From an uncultured Polaromonas sp. (GTDB lineage Bacteria > Pseudomonadota > Gammaproteobacteria > Burkholderiales > Burkholderiaceae_C), in assembly GCA_937863225.1 (NCBI GenBank), contig CALMEI010000024.1, forward strand, positions 1 to 64,000: a stretch of 64,000 nt of DNA, read 5' to 3'. Positions within the stretch are counted from its first letter, which is position 1. Each line of letters opens with the position of its first letter. The notes below the pieces were generated by a model. The model made no database searches, was not told the origin of the DNA, and saw nothing but the letters and a program-made list of their open reading frames with translations. Shown here piece by piece: positions 58,535-64,000 of this stretch. A program made the position numbers and the translations under genes.

Positions 58535-59175
58535 AGTTTGATCTCCAACTCCGACAGCTTCGCTAATTGGCTTAAAGTTAAACCGGAGCTTGTCTGAGAG
58601 CCAACGACTCTGGCTTCAGGCGCAGGCGGTACTTTGCCACCGACTTCAAAAAATGTATAAGACAGCGTGATTGTTTTGACATCAGGGGATAATTTTGGGT
58701 CAACGACAAATACCACTGGCCATGATTTTTTTTCACCAGGCGCAAGTGTGTATTGTGTAAAACAAAAACATTCTATCTTGTGAAAATTCGGCCCTGCTTG
58801 CTCGGGAGCGTAACTGGGTATTGCCTGTGCAGTGATGGGTCTGTTTTGTTTGTTTTGAAACTCATATACTACCGTCGTTAATTCACCTGGGTGAACTGCA
58901 ACACTTGATATTTCTGGTTTGAAAAACCAAGGACCTCGGACATTGGCATCGAATTCGACCATGACTGATCGTGAAGTATCTACTTGCGTATTCTTTTCAT
59001 ACCCACCGTTCACCCATTTATTACTGTACCCCTCACTTACGGAAAGCACGTTAATGCCAGTAGCTGCACAAAATGCCTTGTATAACGGAACAAACGCATA
59101 GCCAAAGCCAAACATGCACACTGCAACAAACAGCAGCTTGCTTTTCATGCGAGAGTTAAGTTTCCAAACGTTCAC
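58531..59175 (-). CDS. ctaG: Cytochrome c oxidase assembly protein CtaG/Cox11
   Basis: A 214-residue copper chaperone for the CuB site of subunit I. One membrane helix is followed by a periplasmic immunoglobulin-like domain. Motifs are FGYAFVPLYKAFCAATGIN, with the conserved Cys, and KIECFCFTQYTLAPGE (CFCF copper motif). GTG 59175 gives the longest sensible start; ATG 59148 (KSKLLFV) is an alternative. Confidence 0.96.
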   Translation of the reverse strand: MNVWKLNSRMKSKLLFVAVCMFGFGYAFVPLYKAFCAATGINVLSVSEGYSNKWVNGGYEKNTQVDTSRSVMVEFDANVRGPWFFKPEISSVAVHPGELTTVVYEFQNKQNRPITAQAIPSYAPEQAGPNFHKIECFCFTQYTLAPGEKKSWPVVFVVDPKLSPDVKTITLSYTFFEVGGKVPPAPEARVVGSQTSSGLTLSQLAKLSELEIKL

Positions 59176-59178
59176 GAA

Positions 59179-59307
59179 TTATTTTCCAAAAACTACCATG
59201 CGAGCGAGAAAACCAACAAAAAATACAATCGCAATCAGGCCCAGTGTCAGCCCTAAATTACGGTTCTTAATTTTTTGCTTTTGCAGCTCGTCAGATGGCT
59301 TGTTCAT
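59179..59307 (-). CDS. Cytochrome oxidase small assembly protein, 42 residues
   Basis: ATG 59307 to TAA 59179. The sequence starts NKPSDELQKQKIKNRNLGL and continues with one membrane helix (LIAIVFFVGFLARMVVFGK). It lies between ctaD and ctaG, the exact place of this family in beta-proteobacteria. It is too short for many gene callers. Confidence 0.88.
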   Translation of the reverse strand: MNKPSDELQKQKIKNRNLGLTLGLIAIVFFVGFLARMVVFGK

Positions 59308-59325
59308 TTTTAGACTTAAATATGT

Positions 59326-60951
59326 TTAACCAACAATTTTTGTAGCAGTAGCATCCAACTTTGGCGGTGTTTCAAATGTGTGGAACGGTGCTGGAGACGG
59401 GATCTCCCACTCTAAGCCCTCGGCACCATCCCAAGGTTTTTGAGCTGCTTTTTGACCGATGTCACGCATTGTAGGAATCACAATAAAGAAGATGAAATAG
59501 ACTTGCGCAAAGCCAAACAAGAAGCCACCAACAGACGACAACATGTTGAAGTCAGCAAACTGCATTGGGTAATCAACATAACGACGTGGCATGCCTGCTA
59601 GGCCCAAAAAGTGCATAGGAAAAAAAGTAATGTTGAATGCAATCAATGACCACCAGAAATGGATTTTGCCGCGGGTCTCGCCATACATGACACCAGTCCA
59701 CTTAGGGCCCCAGTAGTAAAAACCAGCAAACATGGCAAATAATGAACCGGCTACCAGTACATAGTGGAAATGCGCTACCACGTAATAAGTATCTTGCAAC
59801 TGGATATCAATAGGCGCCATGGCCAAGATTAGGCCTGTGAATCCACCCATGGTAAATACAAAAATGAATCCGACAGCAAACAGCATGGGGGTTTCAAAAG
59901 TCATAGAACCGCGCCACATGGTCGCGACCCAGTTGAAGATTTTCACCGCTGTAGGAACAGCAATGAGCATGGTTGCATACATGAAGAAAAGCTGAGCGGC
60001 CACAGGCATACCTGTTGCAAACATATGATGCGCCCATACGATGAATGACAAAATCGCTATGCTGGATGTTGCATACACCATGGAGGTATAACCAAACAAT
60101 TTTTTGCGAGAAAACGCTGGCACTACTTGACTGATGATGCCAAAAGCAGGCAAGATCATGATGTATACCTCAGGGTGTCCGAAGAACCAGAAAATATGCT
60201 GGTACATCACTGGGTCGCCACCACCAGCTGGGTTGAAAAAACTGGTTCCAAAATGACGATCGGTCAAGGTCATGGTAACTGCACCAGCTAGAACAGGCAT
60301 CACAGCAATCAGCAAAAACGCAGTGATGAGCCAAGTCCAGCAGAAAATTGGCATCTTCATGAGTGGCATATCAGGAGAACGCATGTTCAAAATGGTCACG
60401 ATGATATTGATGGCACCCATAATGGAGCTGGCTCCAAGAATATGAACAGCAAAAATACCCGCGTCCATGCTAGGACCCATTTGCAAAGTTAAAGGGGCAT
60501 ACAAAGTCCAGCCCGCTGCTGGCGCACCGCCAGGCATAAAAAATGAGCCGACCATCATCAAGCCAGCAGGTATCAACAGCCAAAAACTGAAGTTATTCAT
60601 GCGTGCAAATGCCATGTCCGCAGCGCCCACTTGCAGTGGAATCATCCAGTTTGCAAAGCCTACAAAACCGGGCATGATGGCACCGAACACCATGATCAGA
60701 CCATGCATGGTTGTTAATTGGTTGAAAAATTCTGGTTGCATTAATTGCAAACCAGGTTGGAATAATTCGGCGCGGATCAGCAGGGCCAATACACCACCAA
60801 TCATCAGCATGGTGAGTGAAAACAGTAAATAAAGTGTTCCGATGTCTTTGTGGTTGGTTGCATAGACCCAACGACGCCATCCTGTCGGGGCGTGGTGATC
60901 ATGGTGATCGTCATGGCCGGGTGACATGGGGTGTTCTAAGATTGCGCTCAT
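59326..60951 (-). CDS. ctaD: Cytochrome c oxidase subunit I
   Basis: A 541-residue catalytic subunit with twelve helices. Motifs: [15 protein letters not shown] (low-spin haem His), [17 protein letters not shown] (CuB His and cross-linked Tyr, and the K-channel), [16 protein letters not shown] (haem a and a3 ligands). The D-channel region is present. It is an aa3-type oxidase, because haem A genes lie in the same locus. Confidence 0.98.
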   Translation of the reverse strand: MSAILEHPMSPGHDDHHDHHAPTGWRRWVYATNHKDIGTLYLLFSLTMLMIGGVLALLIRAELFQPGLQLMQPEFFNQLTTMHGLIMVFGAIMPGFVGFANWMIPLQVGAADMAFARMNNFSFWLLIPAGLMMVGSFFMPGGAPAAGWTLYAPLTLQMGPSMDAGIFAVHILGASSIMGAINIIVTILNMRSPDMPLMKMPIFCWTWLITAFLLIAVMPVLAGAVTMTLTDRHFGTSFFNPAGGGDPVMYQHIFWFFGHPEVYIMILPAFGIISQVVPAFSRKKLFGYTSMVYATSSIAILSFIVWAHHMFATGMPVAAQLFFMYATMLIAVPTAVKIFNWVATMWRGSMTFETPMLFAVGFIFVFTMGGFTGLILAMAPIDIQLQDTYYVVAHFHYVLVAGSLFAMFAGFYYWGPKWTGVMYGETRGKIHFWWSLIAFNITFFPMHFLGLAGMPRRYVDYPMQFADFNMLSSVGGFLFGFAQVYFIFFIVIPTMRDIGQKAAQKPWDGAEGLEWEIPSPAPFHTFETPPKLDATATKIVG

Positions 60952-60996
60952 GAATTATTCCTTTAAATACTTTGTCTATGCGATGTTATGTCTGTA

Positions 60997-61920
60997 TCAA
61001 GATGCCGTTGCGTCAGTTTTTGCTGCGGGTTTTTCTTCAGCTTTCGCTGCGGCAGGTATGCTTTTGGTCTTTTCGGCAAGTACCCACTTTGAATAATCTT
61101 CTTGCGACAGTACTTTTACATGAATAGGCATGTAGGCATGCTCTTTGCCGCATAGCTCTGCACATTGGCCATAGTAATCACCAACTTTTTCAGCACGGAA
61201 CCAGGTGTCACGAACAAATCCAGGAATGGCATCTTGACGAACGCCTAAGGATTGGACGGCCCATGCGTGAATGACATCATTAGCTGTTGTTATCAAGCGT
61301 ACTTTTTTGTTAACTGGTACAACCAAGGGGTTATCCACTTTGAGCAGATAATCATTCACAGACATACCACTTTTAGGGCCACCTTGGTTAGAAAGCAAGC
61401 GTTGTTCTTTATCCAGTGCTGAGATAAATCCAATGCCCTCACCTTCTCCACGAATATAGTCATAGCCCCATTGCCACTGCATGCCCGTCGCTTTGATGGT
61501 TAGATCGGAGTTTGTGGTGTCTTTCATGGCAATCACAGTCTTTGTTGCTGGCCATGCCATGGCAATCACAATGAGAAATGGGGTCAGTGTCCAAGCAATT
61601 TCAACGGTGAGCGAATCATGAAAAGTAGCGGCTTTGTGCCCCTTGGACTTTCGATGTTTCCAGATGGAATAAAACATCACACTGAAAACAGCAATGAATA
61701 CAACTGTGCAAATGACCAACATGTACCAATGCAGCCAGTTTTGATCTTGTGAGATCTTGGTTACACCTACAGGCAGATTCAATTGGTTATACGCAGGGCC
61801 ACCAGGCAATTCAGTTGCAGCCATGGTTGCAGTTGCTACAAAAGCGCTCAAAGCCGTTGTGGTTTTTAAAAAAAACGGGGTTGTCTTGTCAGAAGTTAAT
61901 GGATGAATCTTGGTTGCCAC
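60997..61920 (-). CDS. ctaC: Cytochrome c oxidase subunit II
   Basis: A 307-residue subunit. A signal-like helix is followed by two membrane helices and the CuA cupredoxin domain (DVIHAWAVQSLGVRQDAIPG; QCAELCGKEHAYMP with two Cys, Glu, His and Met ligands). There is no fused cytochrome c domain. The Ala/Lys-rich tail (AAKAEEKPAAKTDA) is unusual but unstructured. Confidence 0.97.
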   Translation of the reverse strand: MATKIHPLTSDKTTPFFLKTTTALSAFVATATMAATELPGGPAYNQLNLPVGVTKISQDQNWLHWYMLVICTVVFIAVFSVMFYSIWKHRKSKGHKAATFHDSLTVEIAWTLTPFLIVIAMAWPATKTVIAMKDTTNSDLTIKATGMQWQWGYDYIRGEGEGIGFISALDKEQRLLSNQGGPKSGMSVNDYLLKVDNPLVVPVNKKVRLITTANDVIHAWAVQSLGVRQDAIPGFVRDTWFRAEKVGDYYGQCAELCGKEHAYMPIHVKVLSQEDYSKWVLAEKTKSIPAAAKAEEKPAAKTDATAS

Positions 61921-61974
61921 TTTTATTACCTCAAAATTTCTTGTAAACCTAACCGGTGATCGGGATTGGAGCGC

Positions 61975-62670
61975 TTATTTAAACCGTGTTTGTGAAATTG
62001 TTACCAAATCACCGTTCAAGGATCCGATATATTTCGAGATTTCCTTGAGTTCGCTGAGGCTGAATTGCTTCACCATACCCACCATAACGGGGTTGTTGCG
62101 TGCAGCGACAGGGTTTTTCTCTGACTTATAAGCCTTCAAAGCGACATATAGATAGTCTGCGTGTTGTCCAGCGATTTTTGGATAGGCGGCTGCAATGGGT
62201 TTGGCATAATTTTCACCATGACATGCAACACAGCCACCTTTTTTAAGCAAAGCTTCAACGCTAGCATTGGGCTCAATGTTGGGTTGTTTGCCCAAAGCAG
62301 GGCGGTTGTCTACGCCATGATCTGTATAAAAAGCAGCTAAATCATGAATATCTTGTTCAGACAAGGATTTAGCAATTCCGCGCATGGTTGGGTGTTTGCG
62401 GTCACCATTTTTATAAGCTTGCAGTGCGGCAACGATGTAGGCACCACTTTGGCCCGAAATTTTAGGAACTTTGTGAATTTCGGGGAAACTGGCTTGCAAC
62501 CCAACAATTCCATGACAACCAACGCACATGGCATTTTTGGCTTTGCCATTGGCTGCGTCACCTTTGATATCTTGTGCTTGAGCCAAGTTACCTAAAGTAA
62601 AAGATGCTGTTAATGCAATAAATACGCTAAAAACAGTATTGTTAATGCGTTTGGATACAGATTTATACAT
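61975..62670 (-). CDS. Cytochrome c4-type dihaem protein
   Basis: A 231-residue periplasmic electron carrier. The signal peptide ends LGNLAQAQ. There are two haem-binding sites, CVGCH (residues 49-53) and CVACH (~residue 148), each with a distal Met region (HPTMRGIAKSL; NPVMVGMVKQF). Cytochrome c4 passes electrons to terminal oxidases. It starts the leftward oxidase locus. A perfect FNR-type site lies ~48 bases upstream. Confidence 0.93.
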   Translation of the reverse strand: MYKSVSKRINNTVFSVFIALTASFTLGNLAQAQDIKGDAANGKAKNAMCVGCHGIVGLQASFPEIHKVPKISGQSGAYIVAALQAYKNGDRKHPTMRGIAKSLSEQDIHDLAAFYTDHGVDNRPALGKQPNIEPNASVEALLKKGGCVACHGENYAKPIAAAYPKIAGQHADYLYVALKAYKSEKNPVAARNNPVMVGMVKQFSLSELKEISKYIGSLNGDLVTISQTRFK

Positions 62671-62718
62671 TTTGAGTGCGTGATGAGATGTGGATTATGC
62701 GTAAAACATGCGTGAGCA

Positions 62719-62732
62719 TTGATATACATCAA
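62719..62732. promoter_or_regulatory. FNR/ANR-type binding site upstream of cytochrome c4
   Basis: TTGAT-ATAC-ATCAA, an exact match to the FNR consensus. A CATAAT -10-like hexamer lies at 62694-62699 on the minus strand, putting the site near -40, the place for FNR activation. Confidence 0.7.
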
Positions 62733-62825
62733 TCATTCTAGCGACTAAGTGTGCTATAAAATACTCGTGGAAGTATGCGGCAAGGGTTTACCCTAGTATT
62801 TTTGCGCCTTATACTTCGCTGCATT

Positions 62826-63821
62826 GTGCAAATAATCCACAGATTAGCTTTTCAGACCCACACTCAAAGTTGTGCGTTGACCATCGGCAACTTTGATGGG
62901 GTTCACCGCGGACATCAGGCGATGTTGGCGTTGCTTAAAAATGAGGCATCGCATCGTGGTATTCCCAGCTGTGTGATGACATTTGAGCCGCATCCCCGAG
63001 ATTATTTTGCTGAAGCTGCCAACAAACCTGAGTTAGCACCCGCCCGCATTGCTACATTGCGCGACAAATTAGCTGAATTGGAGCGATGTGGCATCGACAA
63101 ATGCGTGGTGATGCCCTTTACAGCGGCATTTGCCGCTCTGACACCACAAAGTTTCATAGATGACATTTTGGTAAAAAGCTTAGGTGTGAAATATGTTTTG
63201 GTAGGTGATGACTTCAGGTTCGGCGCCAAGCGTATGGGTGACTATGCCATGCTGGACACTGCAGGAGAATCATTGGGATTTGATGTGGCGCGCATGAACA
63301 GCTATGAAGTTCATGGTTTGCGTGTATCCAGCACGGAAGTTCGCAGCGCACTATCGCAAGGGCGTATGGCTGATGTGGGCAAACTCCTTGGCCGCCCTTA
63401 CAGCATCAGCGGTCATGTCGTGCACGGCAGGAAACTGGGGCGTGAATTGGGTTGTCCAACCTTGAATTTGCGCTTCTCGCATTGGAAACCTGCCGCCAGC
63501 GGTATATTTGCCGTCAGAGTCATGGGTTTGATAGATAAACCACTGTTGGGTGTGGCGAATATGGGGATTCGACCTTCATTAGACCCGCAAGACGTGAATG
63601 GCGGTCGTGTTTTATTGGAAACCCATTGTTTAGATTGGCCATCGTATCTGGATATGGACAGCGGTTACGGTAAAATCATTCACGTGGAACTGCTACATAA
63701 ATTACATGAAGAATTGAAATACGACAGCTTGGAAGCCTTGCAAAAAGGCATAACCCAAGACTGTACGGATGCACGCGCCTATTTTCAAACGCAAACCACA
63801 TTGCCAATATCTCGAATTTGA
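62826..63821 (+). CDS. ribF: Bifunctional riboflavin kinase / FAD synthetase
   Basis: A 331-residue enzyme that makes FMN and FAD. The N-terminal adenylyltransferase is clear: LTIGNFDGVHRGHQAML, then LVGDDFRFGAKRMGD. The C-terminal flavokinase has GRPYSISGHVVHGRKLGRELGCPTLNL (cited as GRPYSISGHVVHGRKLG). GTG 62826 is the start: it gives the family-like VQIIHRLAFQTHTQSC. An upstream frame from 62775 has no family likeness. It is upstream of ileS, the conserved order. Confidence 0.93.
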   Translation: MQIIHRLAFQTHTQSCALTIGNFDGVHRGHQAMLALLKNEASHRGIPSCVMTFEPHPRDYFAEAANKPELAPARIATLRDKLAELERCGIDKCVVMPFTAAFAALTPQSFIDDILVKSLGVKYVLVGDDFRFGAKRMGDYAMLDTAGESLGFDVARMNSYEVHGLRVSSTEVRSALSQGRMADVGKLLGRPYSISGHVVHGRKLGRELGCPTLNLRFSHWKPAASGIFAVRVMGLIDKPLLGVANMGIRPSLDPQDVNGGRVLLETHCLDWPSYLDMDSGYGKIIHVELLHKLHEELKYDSLEALQKGITQDCTDARAYFQTQTTLPISRI

Positions 63822-63927
63822 ATGGGTCAAGGCCTACGGCTTTGACCCGTCGCACTGGCATTACCAACCTTTTCAGCCTGACACAACAGGCTACCCCTAT
63901 TTGGCATATCAATGTGCCGCAAAATAA
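63769..63927 (+). CDS. Possible small protein, 52 residues, overlapping ribF end
   Basis: This open frame starts at ATG 63769 inside the ribF tail (other frame) and ends TAA 63927, 7 bases before ileS. Beyond the ribF stop it reads FEWVKAYGFDPSHWHYQPF then QPDTTGYPYLAYQC, aromatic-rich and not random-looking. A strong 11-bp hairpin (63824-63848) lies inside it without a T-run. It may be a real small gene, or the remnant of one whose start was lost. No family is recognised. Confidence 0.35.
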   Translation: MHAPIFKRKPHCQYLEFEWVKAYGFDPSHWHYQPFQPDTTGYPYLAYQCAAK

Positions 63928-63934
63928 AAAAATT

Positions 63935-64000
63935 ATGACGACGCCTAAGAATACCGATTACCGTAGCACCCTTAATTTACCAGACACACCATTTCCCATG
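63935..64000 (+). CDS. ileS: Isoleucyl-tRNA synthetase, N-terminus only
   Basis: The first 22 codons from ATG 63935 are seen; the gene continues beyond the window. TTPKNTDYRSTLNLPDTPFPM matches the conserved start of bacterial IleS (YRSTLNLPDTPFPM). ribF-ileS is the usual order. Confidence 0.92.
   Translation, partial: MTTPKNTDYRSTLNLPDTPFPM

Noticed and set aside
62760..62826. FMN riboswitch upstream of ribF
   Set aside because: The leader is short and lacks the conserved RFN element sequence; none of the expected stem motifs are seen.

Overview
The window looks like chromosome of a beta-proteobacterium of the order Burkholderiales, probably close to Comamonadaceae. The evidence is the gene order (ribF-ileS, rplU-rpmA-obgE, ispB next to pil genes, a full ctaCDGE oxidase locus with twin-membrane and small assembly proteins) and two intergenic repeat types that resemble repeats I know from Comamonadaceae. 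GC is near one half by eye. I found no tRNA, rRNA, CRISPR array, insertion sequence or prophage. No gene-free stretch exceeds about 300 bases.

Layout. 1-1869: a truncated DNA methyltransferase, a DUF493 protein and a small membrane protein, all leftward. 2041-9455: a complete F-type ATP synthase operon atpIBEFHAGDC. 9494-12834: YaeQ, PurB and an orphan periplasmic binding protein. 13079-18718: a glutathione transferase, RfaE2, ProB, ObgE, L27, an unusually long L21, and IspB. 18741-26650: pilC, pilD, coaE, zapD (pilB is not in its expected place), then an unknown basic protein, a double-domain glycosyltransferase and ManC. 26670-29523: ExbD/TolR, ExbB/TolQ, DapB, BamE, Fur. 29579-34800: an unknown 54-residue protein, QueA, RecG and RadA. 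35001-40214: a Spy-like protein, a second GST, TrhO, DUF2892, a Crp/Fnr regulator, RpoH behind a perfect CIRCE operator, and an RDD protein. 40289-49702: an aldaric-acid (glucarate/galactarate/talarate) catabolic island. 49857-51669: an enoyl-CoA hydratase family protein and a sugar-phosphate mutarotase. 51753-62670: cytochrome c oxidase, haem O/A synthesis and oxidase assembly genes, with a cytochrome c4 behind a perfect FNR-type box. 62826-64000: ribF, a possible 52-residue ORF, and the start of ileS.

How the genes work together. The oxidase locus encodes the aa3-type terminal oxidase and its copper and haem assembly factors. These build the proton gradient that the ATP synthase uses. In the sugar-acid island a FadR-type regulator sits between divergent arms. 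Three enolase-superfamily dehydratases and GarD feed 5-keto-4-deoxyglucarate to GarL and GarR, giving pyruvate and glycerate, with a Bug-type solute receptor for uptake. A 55-codon ORF at the start of the rightward arm looks like a deletion scar joining the start of a uronate dehydrogenase-like gene to the end of a TRAP transporter gene.

The most unusual observations are these: in-frame copies of one GC-rich repeat inside both recG and radA; a helix-hairpin-helix domain fused to ribosomal protein L21; HrcA/CIRCE control of rpoH; the deletion-scar chimera; and a seven-copy double-hairpin intergenic repeat, four copies of which bracket two single genes.
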